A DNA stretch of 30,502 bases from RGIG1828 sp045546535 (lineage in GTDB: Bacteria > Bacillota > Clostridia > UMGS1810), in contig JAZQDA010000128.1 in assembly GCA_045546535.1 (NCBI GenBank), positions 1 to 30,502 of the forward strand, written 5' to 3'. Shown here piece by piece: positions 7,705 to 15,626 of this stretch (position 1 is its first letter; each line of letters starts with the position of its first letter). Under the pieces are notes generated by a model. That model was not told the DNA's origin. It saw nothing but the letters and a program-made list of their open reading frames with translations, and made no database searches. The position numbers and the translations under genes are program-made.

Positions 7705-9813
7705 TTAGTTCTGTGCTTCTTCTTCAGTTTCTGCCAAAGCGTCTTTTCTGGAAAGATTAAATCTGCCCTGACGGTCAATCTCCATAAGTTTAACCTTGAT
7801 TTCATCGCCTTCGGAAACAACATCTTCAACTTTTGCAACTCTGCGATTTTCAAGTTTGCTGATGTGAACAAGACCCTCTCTTCCGGGAAGGAACTCTACA
7901 AAAGCACCGATTTCAATGATTTTTACAACTTTACCTGTGTAAACTTTGCCGATTTCGGGTTCTGCTACGATGCCTTCAACGATAGAAAGTGCTTTTTTAC
8001 CTGCCTCTGAGTCATTTGTGAGAATAAATACGCTGCCATCGTCTTCGATGTCGATTTTAACGCCTGTTTCAGCAATGATTTTCTGAATTGTTTTACCGCC
8101 TGAACCGATAACGTCTTTAATTTTATCAACGGGAACTTTTGTTGTGATAATCTTTGGTGCATACTGAGAAAGTTCTGCGCGTGGCTCAGGAATTGCTTTG
8201 AGCATTACTTCGTCAAGAATATAGTAACGTGCATCTCTTGTTTTGCGGAATGCTTCTTTGATAATATCGTAAGTAAGACCGTCTACTTTAATATCCATCT
8301 GAATTGCTGTGATACCTTTTTTTGTACCTGCAACTTTGAAGTCCATATCGCCGTAGAAGTCTTCAACACCCTGAATATCTACCATAGTAAGAAATTCGTC
8401 TGAATCGGGTTTTGTGATAAGACCACAGGAGATACCTGCAACGGGTGCTTTAATCGGAACACCTGCGTCCATAAGAGCAAGGGTACTTCCGCATACACTA
8501 CCCTGTGATGTTGAACCGTTTGAACTTAAAACTTCAGATACAAGACGGATTGCATAGGGGAATTCTTCAACTGAAGGAAGAACGGGAACAAGTGATCTTT
8601 CTGCAAGTGCACCGTGTCCGATTTCTCTTCTGCCGGGACCTCTTGAGGGTTTTGTTTCACCTACTGAATATGAGGGGAAATTGTAGTGATGCATATATCT
8701 CTTGGTGGTTTCTTCGTCAAGACCGTCAATTGTCTGTGATTCGGAAACTGCGCCGAGTGTTGCAATTGTGAGAACCTGTGTCTGACCCCTTGAGAAAAGA
8801 CCTGAACCGTGAACTCTGGGAAGCATACCTACACTTGCGCTTAAGGGACGGATTTCGTCAATTTTACGTCCGTCAACACGTTTGTGGTCTTCAATGAGCC
8901 ATTTTCTTACGATTTCTTTCTGAATTTTGTAGAAGATTTCGCCGATTTCAGCGTCTCTGCCTTCGCCCTCTTCGCCGAGGTATTCCATAAGTTCATCTGT
9001 GAGGACTTTCATTCTGTCATCACGAATACGTTTGTCATCGGTATCAATAGCCTGACAAACTTTATCGTATGAGAAGTTATATACTTTTTCATAAAGGTCG
9101 TGGTCAACTTCGTGTGCTTCGTAAGGTGCTTTTTCTTTACCTACTGCTGCAACGATAGTATCGATGAATTCGCAGATTTTTATGATTTCCTGATGAGCAA
9201 ATACGATTGCATCATACATTACATCTTCAGGCACTTCATTGGCACCTGCTTCAATCATAACAACTTTTTTCTTTGTACCTGCTACGGTTACATACATTTC
9301 GCTTTTTTCTCTCTGCTCGAGAGTGGGGTTAATAACGAATTCGCCATCAACTAAACCTACAACAACTGCACCTACAGGACCTGCGAAAGGCATTTCAGAA
9401 ATTGAAATTGCAATTGATGCACCGTTCATAGCACAAACTTCAGGTGAGTTGTCAATATCAACTGACATAACTGTTGTTACAAGACCTACATCATTACGGT
9501 AATCTTTTGGGAAAAGCGGACGGATTGGGCGGTCTATAACACGGCTTGTGAGTATTGCTTTTTCAGAAGGTTTGCCTTCTCTTTTTAAAAATCCGCCGGG
9601 GATTTTACCTACTGAATACATTTTCTCTTCGTAGTCAACGCTTAAAGGGAAAAAGTCTACTCCGTCTCTGGGTTTTGCTGATGCTGTTGCTGTTGCAAGA
9701 ACAACGGTATCGCCGTATCTTACAAGTGCAGAACCTGATGCGAGTTGTGCAAGTTCGCCTGTTTCTACTGTAAATTCTCTACCTGCGATGGTTGTGGTGA
9801 ATTTCTGATTCAT
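7705..9813 (-). CDS. pnp: Polyribonucleotide nucleotidyltransferase (PNPase)
   Basis: Phosphorolytic 3'-5' exoribonuclease of mRNA decay, 702 residues, full family length. Two RNase PH-like domains flank a helical linker; GRREIGHGALAERSL is the second-core signature. The C-terminus has a KH domain (DKIKDVIGSGGKTIQKI) and an S1 domain (GKVYTGKVVKIIEIGAFVEF...GREGLVHISKL), followed by a short acidic tail. AGGAGG lies 9 bases before the ATG. It follows rpsO as in many bacteria. Between them are a terminator-like hairpin and a long folded leader, which suggests post-transcriptional control of the gene. Confidence 0.97.
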   Translation of the reverse strand: MNQKFTTTIAGREFTVETGELAQLASGSALVRYGDTVVLATATASAKPRDGVDFFPLSVDYEEKMYSVGKIPGGFLKREGKPSEKAILTSRVIDRPIRPLFPKDYRNDVGLVTTVMSVDIDNSPEVCAMNGASIAISISEMPFAGPVGAVVVGLVDGEFVINPTLEQREKSEMYVTVAGTKKKVVMIEAGANEVPEDVMYDAIVFAHQEIIKICEFIDTIVAAVGKEKAPYEAHEVDHDLYEKVYNFSYDKVCQAIDTDDKRIRDDRMKVLTDELMEYLGEEGEGRDAEIGEIFYKIQKEIVRKWLIEDHKRVDGRKIDEIRPLSASVGMLPRVHGSGLFSRGQTQVLTIATLGAVSESQTIDGLDEETTKRYMHHYNFPSYSVGETKPSRGPGRREIGHGALAERSLVPVLPSVEEFPYAIRLVSEVLSSNGSTSQGSVCGSTLALMDAGVPIKAPVAGISCGLITKPDSDEFLTMVDIQGVEDFYGDMDFKVAGTKKGITAIQMDIKVDGLTYDIIKEAFRKTRDARYYILDEVMLKAIPEPRAELSQYAPKIITTKVPVDKIKDVIGSGGKTIQKIIAETGVKIDIEDDGSVFILTNDSEAGKKALSIVEGIVAEPEIGKVYTGKVVKIIEIGAFVEFLPGREGLVHISKLENRRVAKVEDVVSEGDEIKVKLMEIDRQGRFNLSRKDALAETEEEAQN

Positions 9814-9839
9814 AAATCTTTCCTCCTATTGTCTTTGTG

Positions 9840-9936
9840 GCAACGGGAAAAATTCTTTGCTGTAGCACTTAGATACACCCTCTATGCTCTATAGAGAACA
9901 TATCTAACTGCTAAAACAAGTCCATTTTCCCATTGC
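9840..9936 (-). ncRNA. Long structured 5' leader hairpin of pnp
   Basis: Ninety-seven bases fold into one long arm made of three stacked stems. The outer stem is GCAACGGGAAAA (9840-9851) with TTTTCCCATTGC (9925-9936), 12 pairs including one wobble. The middle stem is AGCACTTAGATA (9864-9875) with TATCTAACTGCT (9901-9912), 11 of 12 pairs. The inner stem is CTCTAT (9880-9885) with ATAGAG (9891-9896). It ends about 26 bases before the pnp ATG. In E. coli a leader duplex cut by RNase III lets PNPase repress its own mRNA; the same logic here is inference. Confidence 0.75.
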
Positions 9937-9962
9937 AATTTTTTAATCTCAATTAGTAAAAC

Positions 9963-9995
9963 TGGCAAAGACGGACCATTAGACCGCCTTTGCCA
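9963..9995 (-). terminator. Hairpin after rpsO, partial terminator
   Basis: TGGCAAAG (9963-9970) pairs with CTTTGCCA (9988-9995), extended inward by CGG/CCG-type pairs around a small loop. On the minus strand it is followed by GTTTTAC, a weak T run, so it may terminate only partly and let pnp be read from the rpsO promoter. Confidence 0.7.
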
Positions 9996-10010
9996 CGCAC
10001 TTTGAACAAA

Positions 10011-10274
10011 CTACTTTCTGATATTGAGTCTTGCGATAAGTGAACGGTATCTTTCGATATCGAGTTTTGCAAGATACTGCAAAAGACCTCTTCTCTTACC
10101 AACCATTTTGAGAAGACCGCGTCTTGAGTGATGGTCTTTCATGTTAGATTTGAGATGTTCGGTGAGGTGGTTGATGCGGTATGTGAGGATTGCAACCTGC
10201 ACTTCCGGAGAACCGGTATCACCTTCATGAGTAGCGTATTCTTTAATAATTGCGTCTTTTGTTTCCTTAAGCAT
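10011..10274 (-). CDS. rpsO: Ribosomal protein uS15
   Basis: 30S primary binding protein, 87 residues, the usual length. It contains FATHEGDTGSPEVQVAILT-type sequence (here YATHEGDTGSPEVQVAILT), the loop HLKSNMKDHHSRRGLL and the end LDIERYRSLIARLNIRK, all diagnostic for S15. GGAGGTG lies just upstream of the ATG. It has its own consensus promoter and a structured leader, and precedes pnp. Confidence 0.97.
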   Translation of the reverse strand: MLKETKDAIIKEYATHEGDTGSPEVQVAILTYRINHLTEHLKSNMKDHHSRRGLLKMVGKRRGLLQYLAKLDIERYRSLIARLNIRK

Positions 10275-10287
10275 TTGGAAACACCTC

Positions 10288-10392
10288 CATTTTTAATATT
10301 TACCTTTCGGTATCGCCTCAGAGCAAAGTATCTGGTCGGAGAATCCGTGACCCTTGCTTTGGGCTTTGCCGGTTTTACATTATTAACCAACA
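10288..10392 (-). ncRNA. rpsO leader RNA, possible S15-binding element
   Basis: About 105 leader bases contain three visible hairpin elements: TACC/GGTA closed by a GAAA tetraloop in the RNA sense (10301-10312); CGGA/TCCG (10337-10347) extended by GGT/ACC; and an outer AGCAA (10322-10326) with TTGCT (10354-10358). S15 is known to repress its own mRNA through several unrelated leader folds in different bacteria. Function here is inferred from position and structure. Confidence 0.55.
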
Positions 10393-10398
10393 TATTGC

Positions 10399-10427
10399 AT
10401 TATATCATAGTATTTTTAAAATGTAAA
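10399..10427 (-). promoter_or_regulatory. Sigma-A promoter of rpsO
   Basis: -35 TTTACA (10422-10427, minus sense) and -10 TATAAT (10399-10404) with a 17-base spacer. Confidence 0.85.
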
Positions 10428-10504
10428 TACCAAAATAACAAAAAAATCAGTGTTTTTTATTATTTATATTGTGCTTTTTTGCGTATGTTATGAGTGTTTT
10501 CGAT

Positions 10505-11485
10505 TTATTTATGCATTTCAAGAACTTTTTTCATAGTGCCGAGAAAATCTTTTCTTACATTTTCAGGCGATACAATCTCTGCCCTACCGCCAAGAGATGC
10601 AATCCAACCGAAAAACTGCTGACTTACAGATATTTTAACTTTTACTTCAAATGAGTCTTCACCGCATTTATGAAGCGTGGTATCCATTCCGAAACGGTCA
10701 AGAGCAACATTTATAAGAGAGTTGTCAAACCGCACGGTCACAAATTCTTCTTTCCCCGAATACATAGAAAAAGTTTTCTTCGCATACTGTGCAGGGTCAA
10801 AGGAAAAGTCGGGGGAAACACGGCTATTTTGTGTTATTGATATATTTTCCATTTTATCAACTCTGTAGTGGACCAGTGACGAATGTTTTTGGTTGTATGC
10901 TACGAGATAATAATTTTCGTCATTCCACATAAGTGAAAGAGGTGATTCAAGATAAACCCCGCCTGATTTTCTGTACTTTTTGGTTTTGTCAAGCATATAG
11001 TCAAAATACAAAAAAGATATCATTTTGTCCTGACTTATTGCCTCGTATATCTTATCAACATTATAAAATATCTGCTCATTTACTGTCTTTACCCTATCAG
11101 ATGAAAAGACTTGGAAATTCAGTTTTTTGGCATTATGACGGCTTGTAAGTTTTTCAATTTTTGATATAAGTTGCTCTGTCTTTTTCGCTGTTATAAACCT
11201 TGCTGACTCTACGGCATCAATAAGAAGTTTTAATTCTGCAACTTCAAAAGCAGACGATGCATTAAAATAACCGGGAATTTTTCCGTCAGTCCTGCATATA
11301 TCCAGTCCGAAATAATTAAGGTTTTCAAAATCGTCATAAAGACTTTTTCTCTCTGCACTTATTCCGTAGGAGGAAAGAGCGGAAATAATCTCACTCATTG
11401 TCATAGGATTATTTTCATCGGTGTTTTCCATAAAGATTTTTGCAAGATATAAGATTTTGAGTTTTTGATTTGCTTTTTTAGACAT
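10505..11485 (-). CDS. WYL-domain transcriptional regulator
   Basis: Predicted DNA-binding regulator of 326 residues. The N-terminal winged helix (about 8-70) includes MTMSEIISALSSYGISAERKSLYDDFENL, with a recognition helix typical of the YafY/DeoR-like group. A WYL domain follows (about 145-230, ISFLYFDYML...YLVAYN...HYRVDKMENI), then the WYL C-terminal region. WYL domains sense ligands such as nucleic acid or nucleotides, but no ligand can be named here. AGGTGG precedes the ATG. The ackA terminator ends just before this Shine-Dalgarno sequence, so the gene may be read at a low level by read-through. No target operator was recognised. Confidence 0.88.
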   Translation of the reverse strand: MSKKANQKLKILYLAKIFMENTDENNPMTMSEIISALSSYGISAERKSLYDDFENLNYFGLDICRTDGKIPGYFNASSAFEVAELKLLIDAVESARFITAKKTEQLISKIEKLTSRHNAKKLNFQVFSSDRVKTVNEQIFYNVDKIYEAISQDKMISFLYFDYMLDKTKKYRKSGGVYLESPLSLMWNDENYYLVAYNQKHSSLVHYRVDKMENISITQNSRVSPDFSFDPAQYAKKTFSMYSGKEEFVTVRFDNSLINVALDRFGMDTTLHKCGEDSFEVKVKISVSQQFFGWIASLGGRAEIVSPENVRKDFLGTMKKVLEMHK

Positions 11486-11496
11486 ATTACCACCTG

Positions 11497-11523
11497 AAAA
11501 AAACGGGCGGAAAATTCCGCCCG
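11497..11523 (-). terminator. Intrinsic terminator after ackA
   Basis: CGGGCGG (11504-11510) pairs perfectly with CCGCCCG (11517-11523) around a 6-base loop and is followed on the minus strand by seven T residues (11497-11503). A strong terminator for pta-ackA. Confidence 0.95.
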
Positions 11524-11532
11524 AAAAATTAA

Positions 11533-12723
11533 TTATTTTACAAGTGCTGCAGTATCTTTTGCAATCATAAGTTCTTCGTTTGTAGGAATTACGAGAGTTC
11601 TTACGGTTGCATCAGGTGCGGAAATATCTTTTTCTTCTCCTCTGCATTTATTGAGTTCAGGATCGATTTTGATACCCATAAATCCGAGTTTTTCTGTAAC
11701 CTGTCCTCTGGTAAGAGCAGTGTTCTCACCTACACCTGCAGTAAATACAACCGCGTCAACTCCGCCCATAGCAGCGGCATATGCACCGATATATTTTGAT
11801 ACGCTGTATGCAAACATTTCAAGAGCAAGGTCAGATTTGGGGTTTGTATCCATTGATCCTTCAAGGTCACGGAAGTCACTGCTGAGTTCGCTTATACCGA
11901 ACACACCTGACTGTTTGTTGAGAAGGTCATTAACCTGTTTTGCAGAAAGGTTTTCTTTTTCCATAAGGAATGTAACGATGGCAGGGTCGATGTCGCCTGA
12001 ACGTGTACCCATGGGAACACCTGCAAGGGGGGTAAAGCCCATTGATGTATCAACTGACTTACCGCAGTCAACTGCAGCGATTGATGAGCCGTTACCAAGA
12101 TGGCAAGTGATGATTTTGAGTTCTTCTATAGGTTTACCGAGCATCTCGGCTGCTCTCTCTGATACAAAGCGATGGCTTGTGCCGTGGAAACCGTATCTTC
12201 TTACTTTATGTTTTGTATACATTTCGTAGGGAAGAGCATACATATATGCTTTCTGTGGCATTGTCTGGTGGAAAGCGGTATCAAATACGCCTACCTGTTT
12301 AACACCGGGCATTGCTTTTTCACATGCTTCAATACCGATGATATTTGCAGGGTTATGAAGAGGTGCAAGGTCAGAGCAGATATGAAGTGCTTCTTTTACT
12401 TTTTCGTCAATTACAACAGAACAAGCAAAAATTTCACCGCCGTGAACAACTCTGTGACCTACTGCATCGATTTCTTTCATATCGGAAATAACGCCGTGAT
12501 CTTTATCTGTAAGTGCATCGATTACCATCTGAATTGCAACCGAGTGGTCATCCATATGTTTTTCAACTACATAATCGTCTTTGCCCGGAACTTTAAGTGT
12601 AAGTTTTGAACCTTCAATTCCTATTCTTTCGCAAAGACCTTTTGCTAAAACTTTTTCTTCTTCGATTTTGATAAACTGATATTTAAGTGAGGAACTACCT
12701 GCATTTATAACTAAAATATTCAT
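11533..12723 (-). CDS. ackA: Acetate kinase
   Basis: Converts acetyl phosphate and ADP to acetate and ATP, 396 residues. Both family signatures are present: NAGSSSLKYQ at 6-15, and the VFDTAFHQTMP and HLGNGSSIAAVDCGKSVDTSMGFTP-type phosphate-binding region in the middle (about 165-240). The C-terminal FTAGVGENTALTR and IPTNEELMIA segments are also typical. It lies 29 bases after pta, completing the substrate-level phosphorylation branch that yields ATP from acetyl-CoA in fermenting anaerobes. A strong terminator follows. Confidence 0.97.
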   Translation of the reverse strand: MNILVINAGSSSLKYQFIKIEEEKVLAKGLCERIGIEGSKLTLKVPGKDDYVVEKHMDDHSVAIQMVIDALTDKDHGVISDMKEIDAVGHRVVHGGEIFACSVVIDEKVKEALHICSDLAPLHNPANIIGIEACEKAMPGVKQVGVFDTAFHQTMPQKAYMYALPYEMYTKHKVRRYGFHGTSHRFVSERAAEMLGKPIEELKIITCHLGNGSSIAAVDCGKSVDTSMGFTPLAGVPMGTRSGDIDPAIVTFLMEKENLSAKQVNDLLNKQSGVFGISELSSDFRDLEGSMDTNPKSDLALEMFAYSVSKYIGAYAAAMGGVDAVVFTAGVGENTALTRGQVTEKLGFMGIKIDPELNKCRGEEKDISAPDATVRTLVIPTNEELMIAKDTAALVK

Positions 12724-12752
12724 AACATTTACCGCCTTTACTTAAAATTTAA

Positions 12753-13751
12753 TTACTGAGCCTGTGCCTGAACGCAAGTGATTGCAACAACACCAACAAT
12801 ATCGTCAGCAGAGCAACCTCTTGAAAGGTCGTTGATGGGTTTTGCTATACCCTGAGTTACAGGGCCGTATGCTTCTGCTTTTGCAAGTCTCTGAACGAGT
12901 TTATAACCGATATTACCTGCATCAAGGTCGGGGAATACTAAAACATTTGCTTTACCTGCAACATCTGAATCGGGTGCTTTTGATGAGCCAACGCTTGGAA
13001 CGATAGCAGCGTCGAGTTGAAGTTCACCGTCGACTTTTAAGCCGGGATTTGCTTCTTTGCAGATGCGTGTTGCTTCAACAACTTTATCTACATCAGCGTG
13101 TTTTGCGCTTCCTTTTGTAGAGTGTGAAAGCATTGCAACTATTGCTTCTTTCTGTGCGAGAAGTTCAAAAGACTCGGCACTACATGCGGCAATTGCTGCA
13201 AGTTTTTCGGGGTCAGGATTTTGTTCAAGACCTGAATCTGCAAAAATAAATGTGCCGTCTGCACCATATTCGCAGTTAGGAACTACCATTACGAAGAATG
13301 CGGAAACAAGTTTAACACCGGGTTTAGTTTTAATAATCTGAAGACTGGGGCGAAGAGTGTTTGCAGTTGAGTGACAAGCACCTGATACAACACCGTCAGC
13401 ATCACCTGCTTTAACCATAAGACAAGCATAGTACATATAGTCGCTAAGTGCCTGTTTTTTTGCTTCTTCATATGTGAGACCTTTGGATTTTCTGAGTTCT
13501 ACGAAAAGATTGATATACTCTTCTGTTTTTTCATATGTAAAAGGGTTGATAATTGTTGCTTTTGAAATGTCAAGACCTTTACTGTTTGCCTCAACTTCTT
13601 CAGGTGTACCGATAATCACAATGTTTGCGATGTCTTCTTCAAGGCAAGTCTGGGCAGCCTCAAAAGTTCTTCTGTCCATTGATTCAGGCAAAACGATGGT
13701 TTTTTTATCCTGTTTTGCTCTCTGTTTGATAGTTTCTAAAAATGCGCTCAT
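12753..13751 (-). CDS. pta: Phosphate acetyltransferase
   Basis: Forms acetyl phosphate from acetyl-CoA, 332 residues, the short class I form without the extra N-terminal domains of the E. coli enzyme. Typical segments are TIVLPESMDRRTFEAA near the N-terminus, DGVVSGACHSTANTLRP in the middle, MLSHSTKGSAKH, and the C-terminal NVLVFPDLDAGNIGYKLVQRLAKAEAYGPVTQG. AGGAGG lies 6 bases before the chosen ATG; the open frame extends 25 codons further but that part covers the promoter. First gene of pta-ackA. Confidence 0.96.
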   Translation of the reverse strand: MSAFLETIKQRAKQDKKTIVLPESMDRRTFEAAQTCLEEDIANIVIIGTPEEVEANSKGLDISKATIINPFTYEKTEEYINLFVELRKSKGLTYEEAKKQALSDYMYYACLMVKAGDADGVVSGACHSTANTLRPSLQIIKTKPGVKLVSAFFVMVVPNCEYGADGTFIFADSGLEQNPDPEKLAAIAACSAESFELLAQKEAIVAMLSHSTKGSAKHADVDKVVEATRICKEANPGLKVDGELQLDAAIVPSVGSSKAPDSDVAGKANVLVFPDLDAGNIGYKLVQRLAKAEAYGPVTQGIAKPINDLSRGCSADDIVGVVAITCVQAQAQ

Positions 13752-13797
13752 TTCTTCCTCCTGTATATTATGGAAATTATTTGTACATACATATTTG

Positions 13798-13826
13798 ATT
13801 ATACTACATATTTTTATGTTTTTCAA
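13798..13826 (-). promoter_or_regulatory. Sigma-A promoter of pta-ackA
   Basis: -35 TTGAAA (13821-13826, minus sense), spacer of 17, perfect -10 TATAAT (13798-13803). About 40 leader bases precede the pta ATG. No Rex-type operator is visible. Confidence 0.88.
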
Positions 13827-13859
13827 GTCATTTATTTAAATGTTTTTTTAATTTTCTCT

Positions 13860-13887
13860 TTGATTTTTGTTTGTTTTGTGGTATCAT
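13860..13887 (+). promoter_or_regulatory. Possible promoter of the epimerase-murI operon
   Basis: TTGATT (13860-13865), a 16-base spacer and TATCAT (13882-13887), placed 23 bases before the epimerase ATG. Matches are moderate, but this divergent gap with pta has no better plus-strand candidate. Confidence 0.5.
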
Positions 13888-13910
13888 AACTAAAGAAGGT
13901 GATAATTTTT

Positions 13911-14774
13911 ATGAACTGGGAAAATACAATTATCAAAAATGAATTTTTAAATGTAACTATATCCTCTCACGGCGCACAAGTTGTAAGCGTAAAAGATGAA
14001 AAATCAGAAGAAAGAATACATCAGCCCGATATGGTCTTTTGGTCAGGTCAGGCACCTGTCCTGTTTCCTTTTTGCGGAAATCTAAGGGATAAGAAAATTG
14101 TTCACAACGGCATAGAATATCCTATGACAAGACACGGTTTTGCAAGGGACTGTGAATTTGATTTACTTGAGTGGGCGGAAGATTTTGCAGTGTTTTCGCT
14201 TGTTGCAAACGAAGAAACAAAAAAGATATATCCGTTTGATTTTGAATTTATTGTTACATACAAACTTTTAGGCAATTCTATTGATGTAAGTTACGAAGTT
14301 ATAAACGATTCAAATGAAAATATGTATTTCGCTGTTGGCTCTCACGAGGGTTATATCTGCATTGACGGACTGGGAGAATACGAAATTCATTTTGAAAAAG
14401 AAGAAAAAAATCCGTATGTTTTTAAAACGGGAAATCTTCCAGAAAAGTTTTTCAAAGTCAGAGATAATCACAGTGTGATAAGTCTTTGCGATGAACTTTT
14501 TGAGGGAGATGCAACTGTTATATTCGAAAATCTTTCAAGCGACTTTGTGTATCTCAAAAACAAAAACGGAGACAATAAAATAAGGGTTGAGTTTGAAGAT
14601 GCCAAACATCTTCTTTTATGGACAAAACCGTGCTCTCAGTTTATATGCATCGAGCCCTGGACGATTTTGCCAGATACCGAGAAATCACCTCTGGAAATAA
14701 GCAAAAAGCAAGATATTATCTCGCTTTCGCCTGAGGGACATTATGAAAATCATCACATAATAAGTTTCTTTTGA
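13911..14774 (+). CDS. Aldose 1-epimerase (galactose mutarotase) family protein, LacX-like
   Basis: Protein of 287 residues with the galactose mutarotase beta-sandwich pattern: an N-terminal ITNEFL-like start (IIKNEFLNVTISSHGAQVVSV), FWSGQAPVLFPFCGNLRD, MTRHGFARDCEF with the conserved His-Gly, VGSHEGYICI, and the C-terminal LLLWTKPCSQFICIEPWTILPD. This matches the LacX/YeaD-type branch, whose sugar or hexose-phosphate substrate is usually unknown. The ATG follows AAGGTG; a GTG four codons upstream is rejected because it overlaps that Shine-Dalgarno sequence. murI follows after 44 bases, probably in one transcript. Confidence 0.85.
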   Translation: MNWENTIIKNEFLNVTISSHGAQVVSVKDEKSEERIHQPDMVFWSGQAPVLFPFCGNLRDKKIVHNGIEYPMTRHGFARDCEFDLLEWAEDFAVFSLVANEETKKIYPFDFEFIVTYKLLGNSIDVSYEVINDSNENMYFAVGSHEGYICIDGLGEYEIHFEKEEKNPYVFKTGNLPEKFFKVRDNHSVISLCDELFEGDATVIFENLSSDFVYLKNKNGDNKIRVEFEDAKHLLLWTKPCSQFICIEPWTILPDTEKSPLEISKKQDIISLSPEGHYENHHIISFF

Positions 14775-14818
14775 AAACACATACATACTATAAAAGTTTT
14801 ATGTCTGGAGTTAATATC

Positions 14819-15589
14819 ATGGATAAAAGCAGTTTACCTATAGGGGTATTTGATTCAGGAGTCGGAGGAATTTCCGTGCTGAAAAGTCTTTCTACCCTTA
14901 TGCCAAATGAAAATTTTATATATTTAGGCGACTCGGCAAATGCTCCTTATGGAACTAAAACAGATGAAGAAATTTCCCATCTTACAAAAAATGCTATACA
15001 AAGGTTACTTGAACTTGGTGTAAAATGTATTGTCATTGCGTGTAACACTGCCACAAGTGTAGGAATTGGTGAGATGAGAGAGTTTGCTGATGTCCCTGTT
15101 GTCGGAATAGAACCCGCAGTTAAACCTGCATCACTTAAGCACTGCGGCGAAAAAATTCTTATTATGGCAACTCCTGTTACTCTTAAAAGAGAAAAGTTCT
15201 TAAATCTTATGAACTCTTACAAAGATATGGCACAAATTATTCCCCTCCCCTGCCCTGACCTTGCCGAACTTATTGAAACCGATTTGGAAAATGAAGAAAA
15301 GATAGTTTCATATCTTACTGAAATTTTAAAACCGTTTAAAAACGAAAAAATAGGTGCGGTGGTGCTTGGATGCACACATTATCCGCATATCAGACATCTT
15401 ATTGAAAAAGTTGTGGACCCGCAAACTGAAATTTATGACGGCGCAGTCGGAACAGCAAAAGAAACAAAACGTCAGATTGAGTCTATGGGACTTTTGAACA
15501 CATCTGAAGAAAAAGGCACTATAGAATTTATCACAAGTTCTGTTGACAAAAACGAAATTAAATTTATGAAAAAAATATATAACAAGTAA
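14819..15589 (+). CDS. murI: Glutamate racemase
   Basis: Makes D-glutamate for peptidoglycan, 256 residues. The N-terminal IGVFDSGVGGISVLK, the first catalytic cysteine Cys75 in IACNTATS, and the second Cys185 in LGCTHYPHI are all present, as required for two-base racemisation. GGAG lies 8 bases before the chosen ATG; a longer frame begins 16 codons earlier without a good Shine-Dalgarno sequence. D-glutamate made here is the residue later amidated on lipid II by the MurT/GatD pair encoded in the same window. A perfect 17-bp terminator begins at its stop codon. Confidence 0.96.
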   Translation: MDKSSLPIGVFDSGVGGISVLKSLSTLMPNENFIYLGDSANAPYGTKTDEEISHLTKNAIQRLLELGVKCIVIACNTATSVGIGEMREFADVPVVGIEPAVKPASLKHCGEKILIMATPVTLKREKFLNLMNSYKDMAQIIPLPCPDLAELIETDLENEEKIVSYLTEILKPFKNEKIGAVVLGCTHYPHIRHLIEKVVDPQTEIYDGAVGTAKETKRQIESMGLLNTSEEKGTIEFITSSVDKNEIKFMKKIYNK

Positions 15590-15626
15590 AAATAGAACTG
15601 ACTTACAATTAAGTCAGTTCTATTTT
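15589..15626. terminator. Bidirectional terminator, murI / unknown gene
   Basis: A perfect 17-bp stem (15589-15605 with 15610-15626) with a CAAT loop contains GAACTGACTTA and its complement. It has T-rich flanks on both strands and sits between two convergent genes whose stop codons touch its edges. Confidence 0.93.

Noticed and set aside
10288..10392. c-di-GMP-type riboswitch in the rpsO leader
   Set aside because: A GAAA-capped hairpin is present but the conserved core of that class is not; an S15 leader fits the position better.
11651..12229. 192-codon open frame antisense to ackA
   Set aside because: Lies fully inside a clear acetate kinase gene, has no ribosome site and has Ser/Pro-rich composition typical of an antisense shadow.
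13752..13910. Search for a Rex operator in the pta/epimerase gap
   Set aside because: No TTGTTAA-type inverted half sites found here, nor upstream of gdhA or nfnA, so no Rex site is reported.
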